Positions 1 to 11,424 are shown, counted from the stretch's first letter. The stretch is DNA of 64,000 nt from Jacaranda mimosifolia (GCA_018894105.1 CM032128.1:24781001-24845000), one strand, 5' to 3'. A program made the numbers and translations. Notes: generated by a model from the letters alone, not told the origin.

Positions 1-86
1 GCTCCAGTAGCTCGAGCAGTGATCGCACCGCTGGCGGGGGTGGTGCTGGGCCAAGTCAGGCTCCAGTATCGCATAGTCAAGTATTT

Positions 87-772
87 ATGTCTGACAACTA
101 TAGTGAGATAGTATCTAAGATAACTCCTGCCGATCTAGCACGTATTAGGCAAGTGTATCGTGTTCTCGCGAAGTATGAGCTTATAGTGCCCAGATCTATT
201 GATAGATTGCATCGACCTCCGGTCGAATGTATAACCGTGTTCGAGGAGGTTTTTCGATGCGAGCTCAGGTTCTCCTTTGCTGGACCTATAGTCGAGTTGT
301 TGAGAGGATTAGAAGTATGTATAACCCAGTTGTTACCCAATTGCTTCTCGACCATATATAGTTTTGCCGTTTTAATGTACTTATTCGACCAGCCGGCCAC
401 TTTTGCAAATTTTTCCAACATGTTTCACCTTCCAATATCCCAAAAGTCGGGTAGTACTGACGATTCGGGTTTTTATTACCTCACTGCTCGACTCCACCGA
501 AAATTTCTTGTCACCCTATTCTCCTACGGCCAGGAGTGGAAAAAATATTATCTATACGTTCGAGTGGCTAGGGGCTTCAATATTCCGAGGGGATGGTGGA
601 TGGGGCATGTAGAGATGTCGAGTAATTTAACTCCGACATGGCCCAATACATTCATCCGGGATTTGGTCGAATTTGGTCAGGTAGAGGCCTCTGTGTTTAT
701 CAAGGAGAGGAGTTTGGTGTTAGCTGGCCTATCGCCAGCTCAACTGGACTTGCCAACAAGTGCTCAACTAGG
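87..772 (+). CDS. Antisense ORF of the Tat element, first exon (putative gypsy-type transposon domain)
   Basis: An open frame of about 229 codons starts at ATG 87, on the strand opposite to gag-pol. Its middle (residues about 55-95) has the pattern of the plant 'putative gypsy type transposon' domain (PF04195-like): a basic-hydrophobic stretch, then PIVELLRGLEV and TQLLPN. Such proteins are known from antisense ORFs between pol and the 3' LTR in Tat elements, and their function is unknown. The frame ends at a stop at 777-779, but CAACTAG/GTAGCT at 766-778 looks like a splice donor and TTAGCAG near 862 an acceptor, so I read this as exon 1 of a spliced gene. It is the least damaged frame in the element. 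Confidence 0.6.
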
Positions 773-862
773 TAGCTAGTGCTATTGATTCTTGATTAGT
801 TTGCTTATTTGTATTCATCTTTTTGTTCGATTTTGATCCCTTGTTATTTATTTTGTTAGCAG

Positions 863-2180
863 ATCGAGAGAAGATAATAAACCGTGCGTGAGCAGAAGCT
901 TTGTCCAAGGCCCAGAGTAACGAGCAACACCATCAAGCCGCAGCAGCCCGATGAGAGGTGGCTCTATCATGGTGGCGCAGTCTAAGGCGATGACGCCATC
1001 GTCGTTGACTATTAGGAGCAGCTCTGCCAGTCGAGGCAAGAGGCTAATGGTCCAGTATGCCGGACCTGCTTTGAGAAGAACTGTAGCCGAGAAGGGCATA
1101 GGAAAAGCTGTGGGGTTAAGCCCACCTTCAGGGTATGATCTGTTTGGGCGGCAAGGAGACAACGTGCTGCTCCACTTACCAAAGTTGCCATCACCCTGGT
1201 TCGGGATGAAGTCGGGTATGGGTGTGCACAACTCGTACGCCATAGTGTCGGCGAGGTCGATCGGGATCGCCCTTTTAAAGGTGATGATGGTTGGGCTGTT
1301 CGCGTCCGACCAAAAGAAGTTCATGGACCTGAGCCAGGATGCTACATTTAGAGCTCCAGCTTATCACTTGAATATGGTAAGGGTCTGGTCGATAAGTATG
1401 TCATGTTGTATGTTATTTGCTGATCGAACATTATTTGCTCGTCAATAATTTGTTTTCTTCAAGTGAGCCAGTTAGGCTACCATTTTTTATAGGAGTTCAG
1501 AGCTAGCTCTAGCCGACCGTGAGCACTTGTAAAAAGGCGGAGATTTGGAGACTCTGAGAACTCAGCTCGAGTCTTCCTAGACGAGGGTCGAGCAGCTGAC
1601 GAAGGAGGTCGAGGAGCTCAACAGCCAGCTAGAAACGAAGGATAGCTAGTTGGTCGTTGCTATCACTGAAAAGACTAGGATGGATGAGCTGCTAAATTAG
1701 GCCAGAGTAGATGCGCGGCATGGCTATGACTCTGGTTGGATAGTCGGGTATAATGCAGCGATTCAGGAAGCTCGAGCTGAATTTTACAGAAAGCTACCTC
1801 TAATGCGGCGAGAGGCCATGTAGCAATTCATGCTGTACTCGGCATTTCAGGATGCGAGCGTTGTCTTTTCTTTGGATGACGCCAAGAGCGCATTTGACAA
1901 AGCGATCAAAAAGTTGGAGTATTTGGGCTATGCTTTTCGAATAGAGGATAAAGATCGCATCAGCCCCATCCTGGATGAGTAGTTGCAGATGTATCCTGAC
2001 CTTGATGAGGCCAATGCTGAAGAGGGAGCTGCGGAGACTCTCCCAGTCGAAGGAGCTTTAGAGGCTCCCCCTGTCAAGCCCCTAACTGAGGTGCACAAAA
2101 AAGCGGCCGAGGTGGCAAAGAAACTAACTAATGTGGCAAAGAAGTTTGGGTTTGCGAGTGACTTTGCGTTCGAGATTTGA
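863..2180 (+). pseudogene. Antisense ORF of the Tat element, downstream exons (coiled-coil protein, decayed)
   Basis: This stretch continues the antisense gene. 951-1448 is open and contains DQKKFMDLSQDATFRAPAY, which resembles the middle of PF04195-type proteins. A probable intron follows (about 1377-1490, acceptor near TTTTTATAG). 1490-2180 then encodes a heptad-rich coiled coil (LRTQLESS, RVEQLTKEVEELNSQL) and an acidic, proline-rich tail, EEGAAETLPVEGALEAPP, followed by KKAAEVAKKLTNVAKKFG. In-frame stops near 1577, 1647, 1697, 1820 and 1980 show decay. Exon borders are inferred from splice-like sequence only. No function is assigned beyond association with Tat elements. Confidence 0.5.
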
Positions 2181-2814
2181 GATGGCATGGTTGACGCCGT
2201 TTAGTATCTTCCACTGCTCGAAAGTGATTTCTTGATCAGTGGGGCAGGGCCTTCTCAGCTAGCGACTACTACTGTTCAACCTGCCACGGTAGTGCCTGAG
2301 TAGGATGCAAATAGCCCTGTGGTGGTTCCATCCCTTCGAGCGACGAGTTCAACCACACAATTGAAGAAAGTGCTCAAAGTGCCAATATTGAAAGCGTGGG
2401 GTCGAGCAATTGCTAAACTCTTTTCCATTTATCTGATTGCCCTGCATAGCGTTGTCTTGTCGATCTTTATGCTCATCGTCATCATCATCATTTTTTTTCA
2501 TTTTTTTAAGGTTGTAATCGAAAACTTTTGAGCAAAATGAAAATCCTATTTTTTGCTCGTCAATGTATACTGACCTTTTGCTTTGCTTTTAACATATTTG
2601 TTTTCATCAAATGTTAATTATTGATAAACAAATAATTCGATCTTAGATAGTGTAACCCTAAAAAATAATGAAATTAATCCAAGATACTCGTCGACTCTTG
2701 GTGTTGATTTTGCACTATCTTATTGCGCCAGAATGAACGCCTTTGTCAAATGAATCATATTAACTTAATGCATCACACTGAGCTAATTTCGACTACAAGG
2801 TTGAGTTTTTAGTT
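2181..2814. other. Spacer between antisense ORF and tandem repeats
   Basis: No credible gene is visible. The first part may still be the degenerate 3' end of the antisense ORF; from about 2480 the sequence turns AT-rich, with T-runs. Confidence 0.5.
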
Positions 2815-3140
2815 TTGATTTGGGTTGTAAGGCTTTGACTTGGTAGGTTGAAGCCCGCTTGGTCGACTACAGGGTCTACTATAAACAATCAACTTATTTA
2901 TTGATCTTGGCTGAAAAGCCTTGACTTGGTGGCTCGAAGCCTCGTTAGTCGACTTTGGGGTTGATTATAAATGATCAACTTGTTTATTAATCCTGACTGA
3001 AAAGCCTTGATTTGGTGGCTCAAAACCTTCTTGGTCGACTTCGGGGTCGACTATAAACAATCAACTTGTTTACTGATCTTGGCTAAAAAGCTTTAACTTG
3101 GTAGCTCGAAGCCTGCTTGGTCGACTACGGGGTCAACACT
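2815..3140. repeat. 86-bp tandem repeat, about four copies, in the Tat element
   Basis: The motif TTGACTTGGTGGCTCGAAGC (with variants) recurs at 2835, 2921, 3007 and 3093, exactly 86 bp apart. Each unit also carries CTTGGTCGACT and ATCAACTTGTTTA. The array lies between integrase and the antisense ORF, where Tat/Ogre elements often carry tandem repeats that can seed satellite DNA. Confidence 0.85.
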
Positions 3141-3249
3141 GTGGTAATGCAAGCAGATAATTGTAGAAATATTGAGAATTCTATTTTCATAAGAGAGTAC
3201 AATGAAAACCAGTGGTCTTTTTATACATAGAACTTCTTTATATTTATAG

Positions 3250-4400
3250 CATTCCAAGGTCGTGGGAGCTCATTGTCGTTCAAGTCTGCTAGTCAGTATG
3301 CATTATGCTTTGACACCTTGACCACGGAATAGGACCCTTCCCATTTTAGTTCGAGTTTTCCTATGTTCCTTGACACCTCCACTTTCTTGAGGAGGAGGTC
3401 TCCGACTTTGAAGCTACGCGGTCAAACTGTTTTGTTGTAATGTTTTGTCATTTTTGACCTGTACCGTTGCATCGTGTTGTAAGCTTCATGTCGCAACTTG
3501 TCGATGGCATCCAGGTCGAGTGCCCTTTCGAACACATTTTTGAGTGGGTTATAATTGATCACCCGAGCATGTGTTGTATCAGCTCAGATGGGATGACTGC
3601 TTCAAAGCCATAGACCAAACTATAAGGGCTGCGACTCGTGGCTGTTCGAGGGATCATTCTATATGCCCAGAGCACCCTATGGAGGTCATCCGCCCAACTT
3701 GCTCCTGTTTCTTCTAGTTGAACTTTGAGGTCGTCGAGGACAGTTCTGTTTGTGACCTCTATCTGACCATTAGCCTAAGGTTTTCGACTAAAGTAAAGTG
3801 TTGGCAGATCCCTAAGGCCTCACACCAGTTTTTTGTGCTTTTGCCTTGAAATTAGGTTTCATTGTCCGAGATTAGAAGTTTAGGTAATCTAAAACGACAG
3901 ATGATGTTCTTCCAAATGAAGCTTTTGATGGCCGCATCAATTATTTTTGGAACTGCTTCTTACTCAACCCATTTAGTGAAGTATTCGACTGTGACAATGA
4001 TAAATTTTTGTTGGTCTGATGTTTGTCGTAAAGAACCAACTATGTCAATTCCCCGTTGATCGAATGGCCATGTGATCTGGATATTTACCATCGACGTTGG
4101 GGGCTGGTGTGGTGTGTTTGAGTGGAATTGGTATGATGGACACCTTCTAGCGAAGTCGATAGAGTCTTTTAATAGTATAGGCTAGAAATACCAGTATCAA
4201 ATAATTTTATGCACCAGAGATCGATCTCCAGCATGATTTCCACAAATGCCTGAGTGGATTTCACGAAGGACCTCATGGGCATGATCTGGCGTTAAGCATC
4301 TCAGACTTAGTCCGGATATCGACCTCCTGTAGAGTTTTCCATGCTCGTCAAAGGCAAATTTGGCTGCTTGACCTCCAAGCCTGCTTGCCTCATTTTTGTC
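3250..4400 (-). pseudogene. Integrase region of the Tat element
   Basis: The minus strand encodes the zinc-binding part (HEVLREIHSGICGNHAGDRS at about 4220-4290) and the catalytic core. QITWPFDQRGIDIVGSL (about 4030-4080) carries the first catalytic Asp, FIIVTVEYFTKWVE follows, and LPKLLISDNETQF (about 3850-3890) holds the second Asp. Integrase inserts the cDNA copy into host DNA. Stops and shifts, especially in the second half, break the frame. No chromodomain is seen after the core, in agreement with the Tat lineage. Confidence 0.8.
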
Positions 4401-4910
4401 TTAAGGGACTGTCCCTTGGCTTAAGCAAAGTTTTATTGGGTCTTGCCAAGAATGAGGTGCTTCTTCGATGCTCCTCACCAAATTTTGGCCACGATTATTT
4501 ATACAAGGCTTACTAAAGACCAGAAATGTTATGGTCTTTTCTCTGGTCCCCCTCGTCGAGCTTGTAAACTTGGAGAGGGCGTCAGCCCACTTGTTCTCTA
4601 ATCGGGGTACCTGGCTGAGGGTGAAACTCTTGAACAACTGTTTTGATTTTTTCACCTCGACCAGGTATTAACTCATCTTGGATTCTTTGGCTTCGAAGTT
4701 TCCTTCAACCTACTCTGCAATCAACTGGGAATCAGTGATCACCACTAGCTGCTCAATGCCATGGTTTGTTGCCATCTTCATGCCGATGATGAGGGTTTCA
4801 TATTTTGCCTCATTATTGGTGGCTGGGAAGTCGAGTTTGATTGCAAAATCATATTTCTCCTTGAGTTGTGAGCGGATTGAGACACCAATTCCACCTCCTG
4901 AGGTGTTCAT
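4401..4910 (-). pseudogene. Second (archaeal-type) RNase H of the Tat element
   Basis: 4710-4910 (minus) encodes GGGIGVSIRSQLKEKYDFAI then FPATNNEAKYETLIIGMKMA and VVITDSQLIAE. Then 4401-4655 gives QLFKSFTLSQVPRLENKWAD, ADALSKFTSS and a linker towards integrase. NNEA-Y-AL, the DSQL Asp and the N-ADALS motif are the signatures of the additional RNase H domain known from Tat elements; it is distinct from the normal RNase H attached to RT (5145-5570). The two parts are in different frames, so this copy cannot be translated as one piece. Confidence 0.75.
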
Positions 4911-5144
4911 TGATCCATCAACATGTAAAGTCCATACGGAGGAGTCCTGGTCATGTTGGTCAGGGAGGTTGAGCCTCTCAGTGGAAAAATCGGCTAAAAC
5001 TTGTGCTTCTATGGCCGTCCGGGGTTGAAATGTGATGTTGAATTCCCCAAGCTCGATGGCTCACTTAGTCAGTCTTCCTGACGTGTCTGGCCTAGACAGC
5101 ATCTATTTTAACAGCTGATTTGTCAACACTATGATCGCATGAGA

Positions 5145-5570
5145 CTAGAAGTAAGGTCGCAACTTTCGTGCTGTTGCAACCAGAGCAAGGGCCAACTTCT
5201 CGATCTCAAGGTAATTGTGCTCGGGCCCCTGTAGCTCTTTCCTACAATAATAAACAAGTCGATGAGTTCTATCTCTCATCGAGATTGTGACTAAGCTCAT
5301 CGAGGCCATAGACACGGCAAAGTAGAAGTGCAGAACTTCTCCCAGCTCAGGTTTGGCGAGCATGGGTGGCGAGGAGAGGTATTGCTTGAGATCGACTAGA
5401 GCCTTGTCACACCGCTCCATCCATTGGAATCCTAATTTTTTCGCATTCCTGAGTATTTTGAAGAAAGGTAGACTCTTGTCGGTTAGCCGTGCAATGAATC
5501 TACCAAGAGCTATGATCCTACCGACTAGGCGTTGTACGTCCCGAACTGTTTGGGGCTGGGCGATGTCCAA
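5145..5570 (-). pseudogene. RT connection and first RNase H region of the Tat element
   Basis: An open frame of 141 codons runs through the RT thumb/connection (TVRDVQRLVGRIIALGRFI, SLPFFKILRNAKKLGFQWM) into the RNase H tether and core start (YCRKELQGPEHNYLEIEKLA, LALVATARKLRPYF). The conserved first Asp of a working Ty3 RNase H (usually in LYLAVS or similar) is not recognisable in LHFYFAVSMASMSL, where YLAV-type residues are partly replaced. The frame is interrupted on both sides. Confidence 0.75.
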
Positions 5571-5690
5571 AGCTGCCTAGATCTTCTATAGCTTTGCTTC
5601 GATCCCCCTTTAACTAACCATGTAACTCAGGAACTTGCCTCCTTGAACCTCGAAGGTACACTTGTTGGGGTTACGTTTCACACCGAATGC

Positions 5691-6713
5691 CTATAGTATC
5701 AAGAAGGTATGGTTGAGGTCGATTAGGTGACCTTCAGTGTTTTCTGTCTTGACAATCATGTCGTTAACGTGAACCTCCATAGACTTTCCAATCTCATTCT
5801 TGAACATGAAATTGACTAATCTCTGGTATGTTGCTCCTGCATTTTTTAGCCCAGAAGGCATGACCAAGAAATAGTATACCCAATTGGGGACGATGAAGAA
5901 GGTCTTATCCCTGTCCTCTAATACCATGAATATTTGATAATAGCCTTAAAAGGCATCCATCATACTCAACAATTCACAACCAGCTGTAGAATCTACTAGT
6001 AAATCTATGCGAGGTAGGGGGTAAGGATCTTTAGGGCAAGCTTTATTCAAGTCGGTAAAATCATTACACATACGCCATTTTCCCTTATTCTTGAGGATGA
6101 GTACAACATTACAAAACTAGGAGGGATATTGAATTTCTACAATATATCATATCTGTAAGAGTTTGTTGACCTCCTCTTTGATGATATGGGATCTCTTAGC
6201 ATTGAAGGTCCTCGTCTTCTGCTTTACTGGCTTGTATGAGGGGTCCACATTAAGGCGGTGGACAATTATGCTGGGGTTGACTTCTTGGAGGTCGAAAGCT
6301 TTCCATGCAAACACGTCGATATTTCTGCAAAGGAAATCGACCATAAGACACTTCATGCGGTGGCCCATATCACTTTTGATCAGGGTGGTCTTGTTGGGGT
6401 TTCTAAGTTCCAGCTCGACTATTTTGAACTCCCCGACGGGCTCACCCCTAGTGTCATCTAGCTTTCGTTTCTTGCTCATCTTCCATTCCTTAGGTTCCGC
6501 TACAAAGGCGTTCCCCAAAGGCTTCGGCTGGTGTCGATTCATTTGCTCGCTAGCTTCAACTGAAATGGTGTAGTAGCGCCATGCTTCCTTTATGTTGCAC
6601 AAGAGCTCACATGTGCTTGTTGGAGTTGGGAATTTGATTTCCATGTGGTAGGTTGAGACGATGGCCCGGAAGTCGATTTCCAATAATGACATTATAGGCA
6701 AATAGAACGTCAA
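5691..6713 (-). pseudogene. Reverse transcriptase of the Tat element
   Basis: 6147-6713 (minus) holds the protease-RT linker and the RT start (VNPSIIVHRLNVDPSYKPVK, RSHIIKEEVNKLL). 5691-5927 holds the palm, with FLVMPSGLKNAGATYQRLVN followed by EVHVNDMIVKTEN. The catalytic YVDD box is HVND here: the first catalytic Asp has become Asn, which should abolish polymerase activity. About 5930-6146 between them is out of frame but still reads as RT-like sequence. The enzyme copies element RNA into cDNA in the particle. Confidence 0.85.
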
Positions 6714-6742
6714 TGACTAGGTAATTTATCATAAGGGTTCTG

Positions 6743-6964
6743 CTACGAGGGGGCTCCCCCAAACGATGTAGATAGGTTGATGGATCCTTCCAGAATAATT
6801 TTTGATTTCCCGAATTTGACCAACGGCGTACGGACTGGCTCAAATTTTAATTGCCCTAAATTTATTCTTTTTAAGGTTAATAAGAATATGATATTCGCGG
6901 AGCTACCGTTGTCGACCAGGACCTTTCTTACTTCAAAATTGGCTATTTCGACTGTTACCACCAT
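6743..6964 (-). pseudogene. Retroviral-type aspartic protease of the Tat element
   Basis: The minus strand reads VEIANFEVRKVLVDNGSSAN, then INLGQLKFEPVRTPLVKFGK. VDNGSSANI is the active-site D-(S/N)-G form typical of plant Tat protease, and the catalytic Asp is present. The domain cuts the gag-pol polyprotein. It sits between gag (right) and RT (left), as expected, but is isolated by stop codons. Confidence 0.75.
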
Positions 6965-7079
6965 GGGGCAGTCTATCTTGTGGTCGACTCATTTATTCTC
7001 GAGGTGGTCGAGGTCAACTTTAGTGAAAAAGATTGGCTCTGCACTGGTTGAGAGCTGGAAGATCATTTAGACCAAGGTT

Positions 7080-8600
7080 GATTTGGTCGATTCCAGTCAT
7101 CATTGAGTCTGCCTTCTAGCGGACTTTGAGTCCCCCCCAGTCGGACCTCCAGCAATCATGTCGATAACTCCTCGAATGGGTGGGTGGGGATCCTGGACAT
7201 GTTTCTTTCCTTTATCCTCCTTTCCCAGGTTAATCGACCTTTCTCTACGGGAAGTCCAGTCGATTTTGCCCCCTTTTTGCCTAGTATGCTTATCGATATA
7301 TTTTTTGAGATGGCCTTATCGAATCAGCCTCTCAATCTCATAGTGCAAGTTCAAACAATCTTCCGTATCATGGCCCTTTTATTTGTGAAAATGGCAGTAC
7401 TTCTTGGATTTTCTCATGGCCTCCGTCTCGATCAGCTTCCTAGGTTTTTTCAGGAGGTTGTCATCCTGGATGGCGAACAACACCTCTTTCCTCAATAGAT
7501 TAAGTGGGGTGTAATCATGGAAGCATTTAATGGAGGATCGACGACCTTCCATGTGCTAACTATCATCTTTTTCCTTGTTCTTCTTCTTGTCGACCTTAGG
7601 GTTGCCATATTTAAGTTTGTCCATGTCCTCTTAAGTCATATATCATTCTCCAAGGTCGAGCACCTCCTCCATCGACTGGGGCCGCTCATGTACCAATGCA
7701 TTGGCACATTTTTTGTGTTTAAGGCCTAAGAAAAGTACGCCGATCAGGAACCCAATCCAGGGGCTATCAATCTTCAGAACTTCTGTATTAAACCTGGTGA
7801 AGAAGTCGCAAAGGGATTCCCCCTCATTCTGTTTCACTGTATGCATGTGGGTATGAGGAAGCTTTGCCTTTCTTCGATTGGCAAACTGGTGCAGAAATTT
7901 CTCACACAACTGGTCATATAAATAGATCGATGCCAGCTCAAGCCTAACAAACTAGTTGAGCGCAATCCCTTGAAAGGTAGTCACCAACATCTTAGCATGG
8001 CTGTAATCATTATGCCCATGCAGCTGCATCATGTGCTCGAATTGCATCAAATGTTCATTTGGGTCTGAGGAGCCGTCGTACTGGGGCAGATCGGTCGTGA
8101 CCTTAGCATCTACAATGATGCGCTCATCGATGATCTCCTAGACGAACGGTGGCTCCTTTTCTCAGCGAAACCTCTACAGCCCCTCAGGGTGGTGGTTTCT
8201 CTCAATGTTTCTCCTTGAGATCTCCTCCAAATGCCTGTTCAGCTGCTGGACTTGATGAGATACCTCCTTCTACTCTTCTCTATCGGCTTGAGATGTATTT
8301 CTATACGGCTGGGCTCTCGAGCACTCGACCCTATCGCACTGCTTGGCTCGAATGGATCGAGCGCCATGATCATCTGAATCCACTACTTCCTTGTGGGGGG
8401 ACGGGTCGAGCCATTTTCTTGGAAAAACATCCTGGACTAGTCTCGCGTCTCGAGGGGGGTCATCTAGACTTTGGTCAACCATGATTCTTTCTAGGCGATC
8501 TTTCTTCAAGGGGTGCTGGTTGTAGGGTAACACTGGCTGCCGGTTCTGGTTGAATGGTATGCTGATTTAAATCAGCAAAGAGTTTAGCAAAAATTTAGGC
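7080..8600 (-). pseudogene. Gag of the Tat element (fragmented)
   Basis: 7643-7909 encodes the capsid-like part (QNEGESLCDFFTRFNTEVLK, DSPWIGFLIGVLFLGLK), the plant Retrotrans_gag pattern. Around 7330-7400 the strand reads KKYCHFHK-stop-KGHDTEDCL, the Cys/His motif at the end of Tat gag. 8270-8897 is the N-terminal part, rich in charged residues and stops. Gag packages the RNA. Several frameshifts and stops are present. Confidence 0.75.
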
Positions 8601-8794
8601 AGATATTTGCTCGCGGATGAGCTGCATTAATTGGGGCATGGTTAGGGTGACCACCTGTTCTAACTGGGCACTCGGCCTTGGCACCCTAGGGTTCTTGCTG
8701 AGGTTGAGGAGGAGGTGTGGTAGACCTTCTATTCTCTTCTCTTTCCGAAGTAGCTCACCTAGTGTTAACCATTTTTCGATTGTGGACTTAAATT

Positions 8795-8812
8795 TTCCCA
8801 CAGACAGCGCCA
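8795..8812 (-). promoter_or_regulatory. Primer-binding site of the Tat element
   Basis: The minus strand reads TGGCGCTGTCTGTGGGAA two bases after the LTR end. This is the usual tRNA primer site of many plant Tat/gypsy elements, probably a tRNA-Arg type; the tRNA identity is recalled, not checked. Confidence 0.8.
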
Positions 8813-8814
8813 AA

Positions 8815-9580
8815 TGATGAGGGTAAAAATCATATATAACTAGATTGGGATGGAATCTGGGTGGATCGACCTGCCTGGTCGAGTAAATGAGCTCCACAGA
8901 TACTTGGGCTGAGTCTTACAACCACGAGCAAACATTAGGCTAGCCGAGGTGCCCTCGGCTATGGCACTCCGATGTTCAAGTCAGTATGAAAATGACCAGA
9001 TAAGATGAGCAGCAGAGTGAAGGCTTTGTAGTATAGAATGACATACCTTCAGAGAGGCTGGAAATGAGGTATTTATAGCCTTTCCCTGGTGATGGAATTG
9101 TCTGAGATGCCCTTTGCATGCAGAAAGGGCTCTTGGCCTTGCATGAGGGGCTTTTGGTCATCTCCCATTCCTGTACTATTCCAGGTGGCATCATCCCTAT
9201 CTTTCATAGGCAAAATAGTACATTGGATGTGCGCCCCTTATCTAGCGCAGCAGCATGGGTGATACTGAGGTGGCACACGCCGTTAATGCGGAGGCATGCT
9301 GCCTGTCAGAGCATTTAATGCGGCAAAGAAGGAATTCTGTAGTGAATCGACCTCACTGGTCAACAAACAGATTGACCTCAGTAACGGCAGTTGAACACTC
9401 TAGTCGAGATAGTCAAGAGTCTACGTTCAGCTCGCGGCTTAGTCGAATAACATCAGTGTTGCTTAGTATGTCGTTGGAAAAAAGGGTGTGAGAGGTCGAT
9501 CAAGGTCGACAACGTGACTGGGCTGTGATGAGGAGATGGGCCTGATGATGTACTCTTAGTCTTTGGGCCATCCCATATCA
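8815..9580 (-). repeat. 5' LTR of the Tat element
   Basis: On the minus strand the LTR begins TGATATGGGATGG (9580) and ends CCCTCATCA (8815), next to the PBS. It therefore has TG/CA ends and is about 766 bp. A TATA box (CTATAAAT) sits at 9071-9078. The other LTR is off the left edge, so the borders rest on the TG/CA ends and the PBS only. Confidence 0.75.
9071..9078 (-). promoter_or_regulatory. TATA box in the Tat LTR
   Basis: CTATAAAT on the minus strand, inside the LTR, in GC-richer surroundings. Plausible start signal for the genomic transcript. Confidence 0.45.
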
Positions 9581-9585
9581 GTACT

Positions 9586-11300
9586 GAAATGAACAAATCT
9601 AATATTTAGCATAGAAAAGCTTAGTACTAAATTACATAAATAAAGTATTTTATAAAACAGACTGCATATAACTAATAATGCAAAGAGATACCACTTGTGA
9701 CATTGGAAGTATACTAAATAATAAATGTAGTACGAATTGGACACATCCTCATCAGCATTCAAAGTCACATACATTTTCTGATGGGAGCAAGGTATTGGAC
9801 TATGTGAAATTGGGGGCAACTTTCATACTATTTTTCCTCAAGTTGGAAATACAATTTTGATATTGTCATGCTTTTCAAAATGGATGTGATATAGACTTCC
9901 CCATTGTGCATACAACTCCCTAATAGTTGAATTCAAGGTTCCTTCTCATCACTCGATATTTTTCAAGCTTAAAAAATTAAAAAAAAATTGTTGCTCGTGG
10001 AAGAATAAAATGCTGCTTTACCATGGGATAGCGGAGACAAAATAGGCTTTCTTCCTGATAAGATATTGTTAGCTATTGCAAGAAAAACAAAACAAAACAA
10101 AAAAAAAAAACAAAAGAGAGAAAGGCACTGCATTCCTGTGGGAGTGAAACTAAAAAATAGATGAGAGAGAGAGAGAGATGAGTTGTTAGAAGAAACAGAA
10201 TTCGATTCAAGGATTAGGAATAAATAAAAATAATAATAACTAACAATGAGGACATTTTCATCAATTTTGGTGGCTGAGAAGTGAACACAAAAATGAAACT
10301 TGAGATAGAGAATTCAAACTAAGAAAATGATGCATGAGGACTAAATCCTAAAGTAAAAATGAGATTTGATACTTTTTATAAGATACACATAATATAATTG
10401 GTGGTAAGTATGCTGGAGAAAAGGAAAAAAGAAAAAAAAACAAATTGTGATAGGTAAAATATGAAATAAAGGCAATAATAATTCACAAAAGATAAAATAT
10501 TGAGAATAATTACATATCTTTATATTTTCTTATTCCTTTTAATGTTCATAATTAAGTGAAAATAATAAAAAAAAATTATTTTTATAATCAACATTTTGAC
10601 AAATCAAAATTAATCATACCATAAATTGAAATTTTAATCTTCTTTTCTTTTATTTTTATTATTAAATTGGATAATCCCAATAAGAACGATTTGTGAAAAA
10701 AATAAATAGCAATATTTGATCATCATTTTTTATATATGTAAATTGATTTTTATTTTATATAATGTTTACTTTTTAAAATAATATGATAAAATTCTAACCC
10801 TTCTTTGAGTGATTTTCTATCGTACAATAAGTTTTTATATTCTCAAAGCTCATAATTTTTCGTCTTTTCAGGCATTATATATATTTTTATTTTTTTAGTT
10901 GCCTTAAATTTATTGAGTTATTTTTTTGTCATGTAAGAAATATTATTGTATTTTTACATTGTGTCTTTATAGATCTTATAACGCGACTTTTTATTATCTT
11001 TAATATTCATACAATATTGTGATCTCATGAAAAATATTTTAATTTTGTGCCATGTATTTCATTAAAAAATATATCGTGAACTTTAACTTTTATATGAAAT
11101 TAGAATGATGCATATAAATTATTTTTTAATTATAATTAGTTTAATCTGTGCATAACACGGGACATGTGCTAGATATCTAGCTAGAGAGTTAAATAATTCA
11201 AGAAAAATCATTTTATTTCAGCAGTAAAATTATTCAAGAAGAAAGTTGCTCACAGTCTTTACAGGCAAAATAGTATACCCTTCAGATTACATTCCTGCTC
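9586..11300. other. AT-rich intergenic spacer
   Basis: No gene found. Contains an A-rich run near 10081-10120, a short GA repeat near 10160-10180 and long AT-rich stretches. Confidence 0.6.
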
Positions 11301-11304
11301 GACA

Positions 11305-11310
11305 TTTATT
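11305..11310 (-). terminator. Polyadenylation signal candidate for the cysteine-rich peptide gene
   Basis: AATAAA on the minus strand about 115 bp past the stop codon; another copy lies near 11324-11329. Confidence 0.35.
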
Positions 11311-11424
11311 CGAACATAAGATTTTATTTATTTTTACAGATGAAAGGGTAGGTTATATATGCTTGCTTCAAAGTAGCTGAACTTAAACGCATTTGGCTGG
11401 GCGCACAGTATCCATTTAGTCGTA

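Larger units (their letters stand above)
1..9580 (-). mobile_element. Ty3/gypsy LTR retrotransposon, Tat lineage (partial)
   Basis: Reading the minus strand from 9580 leftwards, the order is LTR, primer-binding site, gag, aspartic protease, reverse transcriptase, RNase H, a second RNase H, integrase, tandem repeats, then an ORF on the opposite strand. The second RNase H, the lack of a chromodomain and the antisense ORF downstream of pol are known hallmarks of the Tat group (Retand, Grande and Ogre relatives). The reading frame is broken by many stops and shifts, so the copy is dead. The 3' LTR must lie left of position 1. A 5-bp target duplication candidate, GTACT, follows the LTR at 9581-9585, but its partner is outside the window. 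Confidence 0.9.

Noticed and set aside
951..1324. Overlapping ORFs on both strands (848-1324 minus, 951-1448 plus)
   Set aside because: The minus-strand frame is a shadow; only the plus-strand frame fits the antisense gene of the Tat element.
2815..3140. CRISPR-like array
   Set aside because: Contiguous 86-bp tandem units without unique spacers, in a plant retrotransposon.
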